NCBI GenBank assembly: GCA_023393455.1
Contig: JAEWLJ010000015.1
Span: forward strand, 157,010 to 221,009
Direction of reading: 5' to 3'
DNA from: Methanobacteriota archaeon
GTDB taxonomy: Archaea > Halobacteriota > Methanomicrobia > Methanomicrobiales > Methanoculleaceae
Length of the DNA: 64,000 nucleotides
Shown here: positions 9,163-18,657 of the stretch, in pieces
How positions within the stretch are numbered: the stretch's first letter is position 1
Layout: the number at the start of each line of letters is the position of its first letter
Program-made: the position numbers and the translations under genes
The notes under the pieces: generated by a model
Told to the model about the DNA's origin: nothing
The model's input: the letters and a program-made list of their open reading frames with translations, nothing else
Databases searched by the model: none

Positions 9163-9944
9163 CGCTCAGATCGGGGATCGATCCTCTCTACGAGCGTTAC
9201 CTGAAGTGGCAGGTGAAGCACGTCCCCCGGCACATCGCGGTGATCCAGGACGGCAACCGCCGGTATGCCCGGGAGCAGGGGCTCGATACGGCGGTCGGCC
9301 ACCGGCTCGGGGCGGACGCGACCGAGCAGGTCCTCGACTGGGCGTGCGAGCTCGGGGTGCAGCACATCACGCTCTATACCTTCTCAACCGAGAACTTCCA
9401 CAGGGACAGAGAAGAACTCGCGTCGCTCTTCACCCTCTTCCGGGAGAAGTTCACCGCGGTCATGAAGGACGAGCGGGTGCACCGGAACCGTATCCGGGTC
9501 CAGATGATCGGCGACCGTTCCCTCCTCTCCGACGACCTCCTCGCGACGATCGACGCGGCGGAAGAGGCGACACGGCACTACAACAACTACTGCATCAACA
9601 TCGCGCTCGCCTACGGCGGCCGGAACGAGATCGTGCACGCCGCCCGATCGATCCTCGACGAGGTCAGGCGGGGCGAGATCGATCCCGTGGCCATCGACCC
9701 CGACACCGTCGAGCGGCACCTCCACCGGGGGGCAGCGCCCATCCCCCCTGTCGACCTGATCGTCCGGACCGGCAACGATTACCGGACCTCGAACTTCCTT
9801 CCCTGGCTCGCGAACGGTCACGAGTCCGCCGTCTACTTCTGCGCTCCCTACTGGCCGGCGTTCAGGAAGATCGACCTTCTGCGGGCGATGCGGGTCTACG
9901 ACCAGCGCATGCACTTAAAAGAGCGCGTGGCCCGGCGGGGCTGA
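9159..9944 (+). CDS. uppS: Cis-prenyltransferase (undecaprenyl/dolichyl diphosphate synthase type)
   Basis: About 261 aa. The catalytic signature DGNRRYAREQG with its conserved Asp is intact, as are GHRLGAD and TLYTFSTENFHR. C-terminal motifs include RTGNDYRTSNFLPW. The enzyme condenses isopentenyl diphosphate in cis onto a polyprenyl diphosphate to make the lipid carrier for glycosylation. The start is uncertain: homology begins around LRSGIDPLYERY, and the only suitable codon is a CTG at 9159 overlapping the previous stop; in-frame ATG/GTG codons further upstream lie inside the radical SAM gene. It faces a divergent paralogue (10014-10604). Confidence 0.85.
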   Translation: MTLRSGIDPLYERYLKWQVKHVPRHIAVIQDGNRRYAREQGLDTAVGHRLGADATEQVLDWACELGVQHITLYTFSTENFHRDREELASLFTLFREKFTAVMKDERVHRNRIRVQMIGDRSLLSDDLLATIDAAEEATRHYNNYCINIALAYGGRNEIVHAARSILDEVRRGEIDPVAIDPDTVERHLHRGAAPIPPVDLIVRTGNDYRTSNFLPWLANGHESAVYFCAPYWPAFRKIDLLRAMRVYDQRMHLKERVARRG

Positions 9945-10013
9945 CGGTCATCTCCACGCCGTCATGGCTTCATGATCTTCGCGTGAGAGTTTGTTACCGG
10001 TCTCATCGCCGGC

Positions 10014-10604
10014 TTACTTCCCGAACCGCCGCGCCCGCGACTGAAAGTCCCGGAGCGCCCGGAGAAAGTCTACCTTCCGGAGCAGCGCCCAGTTGACGTC
10101 GAGGAAGAAGAGTTCTGAGTAGACCGACTGCCAGATGAGGAAGTCGGTCAGGTGGTCGCCGCCGGTCTTGATGACGAGGTCCGGCTCGTATTTGAAGGTG
10201 AGGTAGGACTCGAGCACGTCTTCGTCGACCGACCCCGGGTCCACCCCGTCCTCGGCCATCCTTCGGACGCACCCGGCGATCTCCTCCCTGCCGCTCTTGC
10301 CGATCGCCACCGTCACGTCCATGCCTTCGCCGCTGACCTCCTTCTCGTCGCGGTAGTGCAGGGTCAGGCGCGCGATCGCCGAGACCTCGCGGATCCGCGG
10401 GAGGTAGCGTTCCAGCCGGGCGGGGTCGGCGGTGCTGATATGGAACGTCGCACTCTTGATCCCGAGGTCACGGCACCACCCGGCGGCACGGGCGAGGTTG
10501 CCGGGGGCGTCGAGCATGTCCTGCTCGGTGATCATGAAGCAGACGTGTTCCGGGAGCGTCCGGAGATCGCGGAGGAGGATCTTCTCGTAGAACCGGTAGA
10601 TCAT
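10014..10604 (-). CDS. Divergent cis-prenyltransferase paralogue lacking the catalytic motif
   Basis: 196 aa. The C-terminal half is clearly cis-prenyltransferase-like (PDLVIKTGGDHLTDFLIWQS, then RKVDFLRALRDFQ). The N-terminal DGNRRYA catalytic motif present in the neighbouring uppS is absent; the corresponding region reads MITEQDMLDAPGN. It is therefore probably non-catalytic, like NgBR/Nus1 subunits of eukaryotic enzymes and the partner subunit reported for the heteromeric enzyme of Methanosarcina acetivorans. Start ATG at 10604 overlaps the PolX stop by 4 bp. The neighbouring convergent uppS is the natural partner. Confidence 0.75.
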   Translation of the reverse strand: MIYRFYEKILLRDLRTLPEHVCFMITEQDMLDAPGNLARAAGWCRDLGIKSATFHISTADPARLERYLPRIREVSAIARLTLHYRDEKEVSGEGMDVTVAIGKSGREEIAGCVRRMAEDGVDPGSVDEDVLESYLTFKYEPDLVIKTGGDHLTDFLIWQSVYSELFFLDVNWALLRKVDFLRALRDFQSRARRFGK

Positions 10605-12205
10605 GCCGCCCACTCCAGCAGCGCGGAAAGGGAGCGGGTGTTCAGGACGTCGTCCGGGGCGCACCAGCCCCGGCGCGCTAGAGTTATACCGTAGCGTATA
10701 TGTGCAAACTCGCCGTTTCTATGGGCATCTGTTCCTATAGCCAGTTTCACTCCTTTCATCTTGGCCTGCCGGATATAAATATCCTCAAGATCGAGCCGGT
10801 GGGGCGATGCATTGATCTCAAGAGCCGTCCCCGTCACCGCCGCGTGTGCGATGACGCGTTCGAGGTCGACGTCATACGCCGGCCTCCGGCCGAGCAGGCG
10901 GCCGGTGGGATGGCCGATGATATCGACGTGCTCGTTCTCCATCGCGGTGAGGATGCGCCGGGTCAGGACGTCCTGGTCCTGGGAGAACCCCGAGTGGACG
11001 GAGGCGATCACCAGGTCGAGGTCGGCAAGAACCCTGTTCTCGTACCCGAGCGTGCCGTCGCTCCTGATGTCCACCTCGCTCCCGGAGAGGAGCTGGCAGC
11101 CGTGGTGCCGGTTGATACGCTCGATCTCGGCCTGCTGCTTTGCCAGGGCCTCAGGGCCCACCCTTGATGAGTGGTCGGTGATGACAACGTACTCGTAACC
11201 CCTTCTCTCCCCTGCCTCCGCCACATCCTCGAGCGACTGGCGCCCGTCACTCCATCCGGTGTGAGCGTGGAGGTCGCCTTGCACGTCTGAGAGATCGATC
11301 AGATCGGGGAGGGCGTGCCGGAGGGCGAGTTCGATCTCGCCCCGGTCCTCCCGCAGTTCCGGCGGGACCGTCTCCATCCCGAGGAACGAAAAGACCTCCT
11401 CCTCGGTTGCGAACTCCTGCAACCGCCCGCTTGCGGTCTCAAAGAGCCCCTCAGGCGTGAGCCGGTAGTCCTGTCGCGCCGCCACCTGCCCAAGCCTCTC
11501 CAGGAACCCGGCCGAGCCGGTGGCGCAGAGGAGCGCGGTGCCGCACCGGCCGGGTTCGGTGAACCGGACGTCCACCCCGCCCTCAAGGGTCTCCGGCCGG
11601 TCTTTGAGAGCGACGACCGTGAGCCTGCCGACAGTGCTCGACCCCCGCCGGTAACTCCCCGCGACCGTGTACTGCCCGTCCGGCAGGGCCGCGAGCACCG
11701 CGTCGGCCTGCGGGCGGGTCATTCGGTCTGACCTTCGCCGGAACTGCTCGATGCCCTTGCGGATCGTCGCCTCCTTCTTTGCCCCGAACCCGGGAAGCGC
11801 CCTGAGCCGGTGCCCCTTCACCGCCCGTTCCAGGTCGTCCAGTGTCCGGATGCCGAGTTCCCCGTAGAGAACGTGCAGCGTCCCCGGCCCCACCCCGGCG
11901 ACCCCGAGCAGTTCGACGACCGATCCGGGTATGGTCGCCTGGAGGTCTTTCAACTCCTCGAACGTTCCGGTGGCGGCAATCTCGCGGATCTGGCCGGCAA
12001 TCCTCTCCCCTATCCCCGGGATACGGGTGAGTTCCTCCTCGTCGAGCCCGGCAACCGGGAGGGAGAGGCGGTCGATCTGCCGCGCCGCCCGCTCGTAGGC
12101 CGCGATCCGGTACCGGTCCTCCCCCGCGATCCCGAGGAGGCGGGCCATCAACGCGAGTCGCTCGGCGACATCCCTGTTCGTGACCTGCCCCTCCAGGGTT
12201 CCCAT
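10601..12205 (-). CDS. PolX-family PHP phosphoesterase with degenerate polymerase site
   Basis: 534 aa from the ATG at 12205. Helix-hairpin-helix segments (PGIGERIAGQI at about 63-73, and LPGFGAKKEATI) lead into a polymerase-beta-like palm with GSYRRG at 183-188. The Asp pair that should follow is missing: the sequence reads TVGRLTVV where family members have a GDVDILV-type motif. The C-terminal PHP domain is intact (GDLHAHTGWSDG, TDHS, GHPTGRLLGRR, GTDAHR), so nuclease or phosphoesterase activity is likely retained while nucleotidyl transfer should be lost. A second, intact PolX lies at 26267-28000. Confidence 0.85.
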   Translation of the reverse strand: MGTLEGQVTNRDVAERLALMARLLGIAGEDRYRIAAYERAARQIDRLSLPVAGLDEEELTRIPGIGERIAGQIREIAATGTFEELKDLQATIPGSVVELLGVAGVGPGTLHVLYGELGIRTLDDLERAVKGHRLRALPGFGAKKEATIRKGIEQFRRRSDRMTRPQADAVLAALPDGQYTVAGSYRRGSSTVGRLTVVALKDRPETLEGGVDVRFTEPGRCGTALLCATGSAGFLERLGQVAARQDYRLTPEGLFETASGRLQEFATEEEVFSFLGMETVPPELREDRGEIELALRHALPDLIDLSDVQGDLHAHTGWSDGRQSLEDVAEAGERRGYEYVVITDHSSRVGPEALAKQQAEIERINRHHGCQLLSGSEVDIRSDGTLGYENRVLADLDLVIASVHSGFSQDQDVLTRRILTAMENEHVDIIGHPTGRLLGRRPAYDVDLERVIAHAAVTGTALEINASPHRLDLEDIYIRQAKMKGVKLAIGTDAHRNGEFAHIRYGITLARRGWCAPDDVLNTRSLSALLEWAA

Positions 12206-12348
12206 GATCACCCTTCCTCCCCAAAACCATATAGACCTTGATGCTCTCCGGCACCTGCAAGATACCCGCCGCGGCTCCCCTGTATCGCGCCCCGAGCCTC
12301 GTGACACTACCCAAATCCATAAACTTGTAGAAGTAAAATTGATTGTAA

Positions 12349-12978
12349 ATGATTCCTTCCACGTTTGAGGATTATCTCGAAGCAATCCTCACGATCACGG
12401 AGAGCGGCGGCCGGGCGGCGACGCTGGACGAGATAGCGGCGGCCCTCGATACCGGGAAGGAGACCGCCGGGACGACCGTTGCCTCTCTGGTCGAGGAAGG
12501 ATACCTGGAGCGGGCGGACGGCGAAGCCGTCAGGCTTACCGGGAAGGGCTCATTGGTGGCGTCACAGGTGGCGCGGAAGCACCGTGTTCTCCAGTGTTTT
12601 TTGACGGAGATGCTCGGCGTCGATGAGGGTGCAGCGAGCAGGGAGGCCTGCACCCTCGAACACGGGATATCCGACGAGACGATCGAGCGGCTCTCCTCCT
12701 ACATGGACGGCGCCCAGTCCCCGCCGGGGTGTATGGAATGTTGCAGGGTGCAGGACTGCACGCTGCTCGACTGCAAGGAAGGCGACACCGTCCGGGTGGC
12801 GATGATGCGCGGACCCCGGCGGCACCGGAGGCTGCTCGATCTCGGCATCTTCCCCGGAGAGATCGTGCAGATCCGGCGCAAACTCCCGAACGAGTCGGTC
12901 GTCGTCAGGGTGAAAGGCTGCGACATCGCTATCAGCCCCGAGATCGCGCGATCGATCGTCGTGGAGTCATGTCCATGA
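12349..12978 (+). CDS. DtxR-family metalloregulator fused to FeoA domain
   Basis: 209 aa. Residues 1-125 form an iron-dependent repressor (winged helix starting FEDYLEAILTI, then a dimerisation domain with ASREACTLEHGISDE). The linker is Cys-rich (CMECC, CTLLDC). The C-terminal ~75 residues are an FeoA/SH3-like domain (RRLLDLGIFPGEIVQ). It overlaps feoB by 4 bp, so regulator, FeoA function and Fe(II) transporter form one unit. It probably represses this operon when iron is replete. The ATG at 12349 is only ~40 bp from an AT-rich promoter-like sequence. Confidence 0.88.
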   Translation: MIPSTFEDYLEAILTITESGGRAATLDEIAAALDTGKETAGTTVASLVEEGYLERADGEAVRLTGKGSLVASQVARKHRVLQCFLTEMLGVDEGAASREACTLEHGISDETIERLSSYMDGAQSPPGCMECCRVQDCTLLDCKEGDTVRVAMMRGPRRHRRLLDLGIFPGEIVQIRRKLPNESVVVRVKGCDIAISPEIARSIVVESCP

Positions 12979-14825
12979 GGTTCGCGCTGATCGGCAACCC
13001 CAGCGTCGGCAAATCCCTGATCTTCAACCAGCTCACCGGTCTCGGGGTGGAGGTGAGCAACTACCCCGGAACCACCGTCGAGCTGCAGCGGGGCAACACC
13101 TGTTTCCAGCGCGAGATCGTCGAGCTCGTGGACCTTCCGGGGGTCTATTCGCTCGAAGGGAACTCGGACGAGGAAGGCCTGGTCCGCCGGTTCCTGGAGC
13201 AGCAGGACGTCGATGCGGTCATCGTGGTGACGAACGTCACCCGCCTGGAACGCAACCTCTACCTCCTCCTCCAGGTGGCGGAGTACGGCCTCCCGATGGT
13301 CGTCGTGCTGAACATGATCGACGAAGCCGCAAAACAGGGGCTTGAGGTCGATCCCGGCCCGATTCACGACCTTCTCGGCGTCGAGGTGATCCAGACGGCG
13401 GCGTCGCAGGGGAAGAACATCGACCGGATCATCCCGGCGGCTCTCGCCGCCTCGAGCCCGTCGGTGGTCGAGATCCCCTACGACCACCACATCGAGGCGG
13501 CCGTCCGGAGCCTCGGGAAGATGTTCGGTGCCGACCGAAAAGAGAGCGTCCGTGCGCTCCTCGGGTTCGGCGACAACCCGGAACAACTCGAGGCGGCGCG
13601 GACGATCTCCGACGAGATCGAGTCCCGGCACCGGATGACGGTCGCCCAGATCATCGCGGCCAACCGGCACAACTTCGCCCACGAGATCGCCGACCTCACC
13701 GTGAAGGAGGAGCCCCACCTCCCCCAGACCGATCCGGACAGCATCCTGACGCGGATCATCCCCGGGATGCCGATCCTCATCGGTATCCTGGTCGGGATGC
13801 TCCTCTTCGTCTTCATCGCGGGATCGTTCCTCGAAGAGATGATCGTAGGACTCTTCGAGGTCTTTGCGATACAACCCTTCGTCGCGCTCGGGCTGCCGCC
13901 GCTCGTCGAGGCGCTCGGGACATCGGTCCTCATCGCGCTCCAGGCGGGTTTCGGGATAGCGTTCCCGTACGTCCTCCTCTTCTACATCATCATCTCCATC
14001 CTCGAGGACTCGGGTTACATGACCCGGGCGGCGTTCCTTGCCGACAACGCTATGCACCGGGTCGGGATGCACGGCGGAGCGGTCATCCCCCTCACCCTGG
14101 CGTTCGGGTGCAACGTGCCGGCCATCATGAGCATCCGGCTCCTGCGTTCCCGGCGCGAGCGGATCATCGCCTCGTTCCTGGTCACGATGGTTCCCTGCTC
14201 GGCCCGGACGGTCATCATCGCCGGGATTGTGGCGAGTTTCGTCGGCATCGCGGCGGCGTTCAGCGTATACGCCATCATCTTCGTCCTGATCCTCATAACA
14301 GGGCTCGTCCTCTCCCGGGTGACGCCCGGCGAGCGGTTCGGGATGATCATGGAGATGGTTCCGCTCCGCTGGCCGGACCCGAAACTGGTGATGAAGAAGT
14401 CCTGGACGCGCCTATCGGAGTTTCTCTTCATCGCGATGCCGCTCCTCCTTGCGGGAAGCGTCGTCCTCGGGCTCCTGGAGTTCTTCGGCGTCATGGCGTA
14501 CTTCGAGGGGCTCGTGGAACCCTACACCATGGCCCTCCTCGGCCTCCCCGGCTATGCGGCGACGGCGCTCATCTTCGGGATCCTCCGAAAAGAGATGGCG
14601 TTCGAGACCCTTGCCATCCTCGCGGGCACCGCCGACCTCGGAGCGGTGCTCTCGTCGCTGCAGCTCTACATATTCGCGGTCGTGACCGTCCTCTTCGTCC
14701 CCTGCCTCGCGACGATCACGGTTCTGTTGCGCGAAGTCGGCTCCAGGATCACGCTCGCGATCACGGCCTACACGGTCGCCCTCGGGCTCCTGGTCGGAGG
14801 CCTAATCCACTATCTCCTGTCATAA
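12975..14825 (+). CDS. feoB: Ferrous iron transporter FeoB
   Basis: 616 aa integral membrane Fe(II) transporter. The N-terminal G domain has G1 GNPSVGKS, the NYPGTTVE switch, G3 DLPG and G4 NMID. From about residue 255 a series of hydrophobic helices forms the permease, with the conserved GCNVPA and PCSARTV segments that contain likely metal-path cysteines. It is shorter than the ~770-residue E. coli protein, as is usual in archaea. The ATG at 12975 was preferred over 12969 because of spacing from GTGGAG and the ATGA overlap with the regulator. Confidence 0.93.
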   Translation: MRFALIGNPSVGKSLIFNQLTGLGVEVSNYPGTTVELQRGNTCFQREIVELVDLPGVYSLEGNSDEEGLVRRFLEQQDVDAVIVVTNVTRLERNLYLLLQVAEYGLPMVVVLNMIDEAAKQGLEVDPGPIHDLLGVEVIQTAASQGKNIDRIIPAALAASSPSVVEIPYDHHIEAAVRSLGKMFGADRKESVRALLGFGDNPEQLEAARTISDEIESRHRMTVAQIIAANRHNFAHEIADLTVKEEPHLPQTDPDSILTRIIPGMPILIGILVGMLLFVFIAGSFLEEMIVGLFEVFAIQPFVALGLPPLVEALGTSVLIALQAGFGIAFPYVLLFYIIISILEDSGYMTRAAFLADNAMHRVGMHGGAVIPLTLAFGCNVPAIMSIRLLRSRRERIIASFLVTMVPCSARTVIIAGIVASFVGIAAAFSVYAIIFVLILITGLVLSRVTPGERFGMIMEMVPLRWPDPKLVMKKSWTRLSEFLFIAMPLLLAGSVVLGLLEFFGVMAYFEGLVEPYTMALLGLPGYAATALIFGILRKEMAFETLAILAGTADLGAVLSSLQLYIFAVVTVLFVPCLATITVLLREVGSRITLAITAYTVALGLLVGGLIHYLLS

Positions 14826-14838
14826 CTGGTATAGGAAG

Positions 14839-15558
14839 ATGTACACTTACGAAACCGGCATCCCGGCTATCGACGGGGAGTATGGGGGCCTGCGGGCCGC
14901 CACAAATATTCTCCTTCTGGCGCCTCCTCTCTCTTACGCTGAGCTTCTGGCATACCGGATTGCCTCTCCCCTGCCCGGAGAATGGGCCGTTGCCATATCG
15001 GCCGACGAGCGTGCCTCCGACGCGGTCGATGCGTTCCGCAGGTTCGGGGCGGAAAGGAACCGGGTCGGGATCATCGACGCGGTCACGAAGAGTTCGGTGC
15101 CCACCCTGCGGGACACGGCAAAGGCAAAGTTCGTCACGAGCCCTCTCGACCTGACCAACATGGGGATCAAGTTCTCCCGGATGGTGGAGGATATGTGGAA
15201 GGAAGGGGTGATGGCCGATCCTCCGGGCCCGATGCCTCCGCCGATCCGGCTCTGCGTCCACTCGGTCTCGACGCTTCTTATGTACGCGCAGCTGGAGGTG
15301 ACCTACCGGTTCCTCCACGTGATCACCAACAGGGTGAAGAAACTGGAGGGGATCGCGGTCTACACCCTCAACAGCGAGTCGTTCGACACGCGAACCATCT
15401 CCATGATCAAGCAGTTGATGAATATGGTCATCGAGGTGCGGGTTAATGACGGGGAAGGGGCGGTGGAGCGGGAGTTCCGCATCAGCGGCATCCGCGGGAG
15501 GACGACCCCCTGGATCCGTTACTTCTACGACGATGGAGCGCTGACCTTTGAGCAATGA
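14839..15558 (+). CDS. RecA/RAD55-superfamily protein with degenerate Walker A
   Basis: 239 aa. The overall pattern matches KaiC/RAD55-like archaeal proteins: TGIPAIDGEYGGL at the start, a central beta strand LCVHSVSTLLMY at the Walker B position, and a C-terminal strand pattern. The P-loop is degenerate: LLLAPPLSYAE stands where a GxxxxGKT/S is expected, so ATP hydrolysis is doubtful. The gene lies 13 bp after feoB and just before dphB. The biological role is unknown. Confidence 0.6.
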   Translation: MYTYETGIPAIDGEYGGLRAATNILLLAPPLSYAELLAYRIASPLPGEWAVAISADERASDAVDAFRRFGAERNRVGIIDAVTKSSVPTLRDTAKAKFVTSPLDLTNMGIKFSRMVEDMWKEGVMADPPGPMPPPIRLCVHSVSTLLMYAQLEVTYRFLHVITNRVKKLEGIAVYTLNSESFDTRTISMIKQLMNMVIEVRVNDGEGAVEREFRISGIRGRTTPWIRYFYDDGALTFEQ

Positions 15559-15583
15559 CGGCAGAACCGGGAGTGAGGCATCG

Positions 15584-16336
15584 ATGCTGACGTTCGTGGG
15601 TCTCGGGCTCTTCGACCTCGGAGACATATCGGTCAAAGGCCTCGAATACGTCAGGAGCGCCGATGCCGTCTTTTTAGAGGCGTATACGTCGCGGCTGATG
15701 GGGACGGACGTCGGTGCGATGCAGAAGTTCTTTGGGAAGGAGATCCGGGTGCTCGGCCGGGAGGACGTCGAGCAGAACCCCCGCGATATCCTCGATTGCG
15801 CCGCTGCCGGCCGGGTGGCGTTCCTGACGGGGGGAGACCCCATGGTCTCGACGACGCATGCGGATCTCCGGCTGCGGGCGGCCGCCGCCGGGATCGAGAC
15901 CTCCATCATCCACGCGTCGTCGATATCGAGCGCGGTCTCGGGCCTCTCGGGTCTGCAGAACTACCGGTTCGGGAAGTCCTGCTCGGTGCCGTTCCCCGCG
16001 AAGGGCTGGTTCCCGACGGCCCCCCTCGAGACGATTGCGGCGAATCTTGCGCAGAACCTCCATACGATCGTCTACCTGGATATCCAGAACGATCGCTACA
16101 TGCGCGTCCCGGAGGCTATCGCCGTCCTCGAGGAGATGGCAGAGAAGCGCGGTATCGAACCGCCCGCACTCTACGTGGGGATCGCCCGGGCGGGCTCAGA
16201 GCATCCCGTGGTTGCCGCCGGGACCGGTGCGACCCTCAAGGAGACGGATTTCGGCCCCCCGCTCCACATCCTCGCCGTGCCGGCGGACCTCCATCCGGTT
16301 GAGCGCGAGTACCTGGAGTTCTTCGCCGGCCTATGA
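15584..16336 (+). CDS. dphB: Diphthine synthase
   Basis: 250 aa from the ATG at 15584, preceded by GGGAGTGAGG. It starts MLTFVGLGLFDLGDIS, characteristic of DphB, followed by the TGGDPMVSTTH tetrapyrrole-methylase-fold SAM-binding loop and NYRFGKSCSVPFP. The enzyme uses SAM to methylate the modified histidine of archaeal translation elongation factor 2 on the way to diphthamide. It overlaps the DUF357 gene by 4 bp, a frequent archaeal arrangement. Confidence 0.93.
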   Translation: MLTFVGLGLFDLGDISVKGLEYVRSADAVFLEAYTSRLMGTDVGAMQKFFGKEIRVLGREDVEQNPRDILDCAAAGRVAFLTGGDPMVSTTHADLRLRAAAAGIETSIIHASSISSAVSGLSGLQNYRFGKSCSVPFPAKGWFPTAPLETIAANLAQNLHTIVYLDIQNDRYMRVPEAIAVLEEMAEKRGIEPPALYVGIARAGSEHPVVAAGTGATLKETDFGPPLHILAVPADLHPVEREYLEFFAGL

Positions 16337-16902
16337 ACCTCGACGACTACGGCGCTCTGTACGGGGAGGCCCTCTCCCTCGCCCGGCTCGCCGTCCCGGA
16401 CGGCACCCCCCTCTCCCGGGCGGCCGGGGAGGTGCTCGAGATGGCTACTGCCTACCACAACGACGGGTTCGTATTTCTCCGGGCGGGCGACCGGGTGAAC
16501 GCCCTCGCTGCGTTCACCTACGGGCTCGGCTGGCTTGATGCAGGCTCGCGCCTCGGGTTGCTCGCGCCCTCTCTCGCCCACCCCCCGGGGGCGGTGGATG
16601 CGGGGATACTGGAGTCGCAGGACGCCCATCTTGACGAGAAGGCGCACCGCTACCGGCGGATGCTCGATGCGGCCCTCGCGGGGGTCGAGGCGGCGGCGGA
16701 CGAGGCGAGCCCGCATCATGCAGCGGCCGGGGAGTTTTATTCGGCGGCACGCGCCTGGTATGCGCAGGGTGTGGCGTACCTCGATGCGGGCGACCGCGCC
16801 GCCGCCCTCGCCCGGTTCAGCTACGGCTACGCCTGGCTCGATGCCGGCATTCGCGCGGGGCTGTTTCGGATAACCGGGGAACGGGATCTTTTCACCGTTT
16901 AG
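16333..16902 (+). CDS. DUF357 family protein
   Basis: 189 aa, largely helical. Two related segments are visible: FLRAGDRVNALAAFTYGLGWLDAG near residue 50 and YLDAGDRAAALARFSYGYAWLDAG near residue 150 (each shown here only for its repeated DAG-x-RxxALAxFxYGxxWLDAG pattern). The protein is an internal duplication of the DUF357 helical unit. The start overlaps the dphB stop (ATGA), so the genes are translationally coupled. The family is archaeal and of unknown function. Confidence 0.8.
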   Translation: MNLDDYGALYGEALSLARLAVPDGTPLSRAAGEVLEMATAYHNDGFVFLRAGDRVNALAAFTYGLGWLDAGSRLGLLAPSLAHPPGAVDAGILESQDAHLDEKAHRYRRMLDAALAGVEAAADEASPHHAAAGEFYSAARAWYAQGVAYLDAGDRAAALARFSYGYAWLDAGIRAGLFRITGERDLFTV

Positions 16903-17123
16903 GATCCGCGTATCCTCCCCCTTTGCCCGTTATCCTGCGGATCCCCGGTTTTATCGATCTTTCGATGAAACCATCGTTAAATACTAGCCGCACGATATTT
17001 AATAACACAAATTCGGGCGTTTCCCCCCGGTGCTGCCCGGCCGAGCGCAAACGGCTGCAGGAAGCGAGAGGGGATGAGGGCGACGGCCTTTGGGGCCGTC
17101 TCCGTGGCCCGGGAGCGTAGAGG

Positions 17124-18164
17124 ATGAAGAAGTCTCAGTGGAAGTGGCTGATCGTCTCGCTCAGTTTCAGCGCCCTTGTCATGGCGGGCGTTCTCTACTT
17201 CACCGTCGACGAGTCGACGATCGAGTACCTCGGCCGGATAAACCCGTACTACCTGGTTCTCGGCGCCCTCCTCCACGTCCTCTCGCTCGGGTTCTGGGCG
17301 CTCCGTATCCAGAAGATGTCGGCGTCGCTCGGCTACCGGGTGCACCTCACCCACTGCATGAACCTGGTCCTGGCGAACCTGCTCGTCGCGGCGGTAACCC
17401 CGTCCCAGGCGGGCGGGGAACCGATCCGGATTCACGAACTCTACCGGGCGGGCGTTCCGGTCGGGGACGCCACCGCCGTCGTCATCATGGAGCGGATCCT
17501 GGATGGGATCATCCTCGGGGTGCTCGGGGCGTTCGCCATGCTCTTCCTCGGCAACTACTGGAGCAGCCTCGCCTCGGGGTTCAGCGGGCTGAGCGCCCTG
17601 ATGTACGCTGCCTGGATCTTCGTCACCCTCTTCGTGCTGGTCTTCGTCTACTCCGTCAAGAACCCGGACCATCTCAAGCGGGCGCTCAAAGGGATCTCGC
17701 GGTGGATCGACCGTCGCTGGCACTTGAAGCGGTTCGAGAGCCTGCTGGAGACGATCGACCGCGAGGTGGACAACTTCAACAAAGGCCTTGTCAAGTTCGT
17801 GAACCACGGGAAAAGCGGCCTCGTCTGGGGGATGTTCTTCACCCTGCTCTTCTGGATCTCGGAGTTCGTCGTCGCATCGCTGCTGCTCATCGGCCTCGGG
17901 CAGCCCCCGTACTTCATCGAGTCGTTCGTCGTCCAGCTCGCCATCGCCATCATCATGATGATCCCGCTCACCCCGGGCGGCTCGGGCGTTGCGGAGATCG
18001 GCGCTACGTCGCTCTACAGCCTCTTTGTCCCGTCGGCGATCGTGGGTGTCTTCGTCCTCCTCTGGAGGCTGATCTTCTACTACTTAAACATCCTCCTCGG
18101 TCTCCTGTCGAGTCTCGTCATTGTCCGGCGCGAGTACCTTGCCCGCGCCAGAAAACAGCGGTGA
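17124..18164 (+). CDS. Lysylphosphatidylglycerol synthase/flippase-like membrane protein (UPF0104)
   Basis: 346 aa with about eight hydrophobic segments and the family signature PSQAGGEPIRIHELYR and, near the end, PLTPGGSGVAEIG. These belong to the UPF0104/LPG_synthase_TM family, which flips or moves lipids; archaeal members have unknown substrates. It has its own promoter region: an AT-rich box (CGATATTTAATAAC, about 16,993-17,006) lies ~120 bp upstream. An ATG at 17124 is preceded by GAGCGTAGAGG. Confidence 0.85.
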   Translation: MKKSQWKWLIVSLSFSALVMAGVLYFTVDESTIEYLGRINPYYLVLGALLHVLSLGFWALRIQKMSASLGYRVHLTHCMNLVLANLLVAAVTPSQAGGEPIRIHELYRAGVPVGDATAVVIMERILDGIILGVLGAFAMLFLGNYWSSLASGFSGLSALMYAAWIFVTLFVLVFVYSVKNPDHLKRALKGISRWIDRRWHLKRFESLLETIDREVDNFNKGLVKFVNHGKSGLVWGMFFTLLFWISEFVVASLLLIGLGQPPYFIESFVVQLAIAIIMMIPLTPGGSGVAEIGATSLYSLFVPSAIVGVFVLLWRLIFYYLNILLGLLSSLVIVRREYLARARKQR

Positions 18165-18210
18165 TTGACCCCAAGGTATAAGCATCAGAAGGCTGATGTC
18201 AGGTGATCAC

Positions 18211-18657
18211 ATGACGACCCAAAGCTGCAGGGTGCAGGGCGTGTTCATGTCGGTGAGCGAGATGGGAGCGGCGCCGACGGTCATCCTGGATGCCGGGAGC
18301 GACAGCACGATACCCATCTACGTCGGGCTATGGGAGGCGATCTCGATCAGCAACGCGCTCAACAGCGAGATGCTCCCCCGCCCCATCACCCACGATCTCA
18401 TCGTTGAGATGTTTCGGAACTTTGCGATATCGCTCGATTCCCTGCACATCGATTCTCTGGAGGAGGGGGTCTTCTACGCCAAACTCCATCTGCGGCAGGG
18501 GTCGCGAACCGAGATCATGGACTGTCGACCGAGCGACGGGATAGCCATCGCTCTGCGTTACCGGGCGCCGATCATGATCGAGGATACGGTCGTGGAGACG
18601 GCGGCGGTGAAGAAGGACGACCTCCCGAAGATGGTCGACCTGAAAGAGTATCTCTGA
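18211..18657 (+). CDS. Bifunctional nuclease family protein (DUF151)
   Basis: 148 aa. DUF151 signature elements are visible: IPIYVGLWEA, RPITHDLI and CRPSDGIAIALR. Bacterial and plant members have been described as bifunctional DNase/RNase; archaeal function is unproven. The ATG at 18211 follows AGGTGAT at good spacing, so it is preferred over the ATG at 18196. Converges tightly with hisE (no gap). Confidence 0.85.
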   Translation: MTTQSCRVQGVFMSVSEMGAAPTVILDAGSDSTIPIYVGLWEAISISNALNSEMLPRPITHDLIVEMFRNFAISLDSLHIDSLEEGVFYAKLHLRQGSRTEIMDCRPSDGIAIALRYRAPIMIEDTVVETAAVKKDDLPKMVDLKEYL

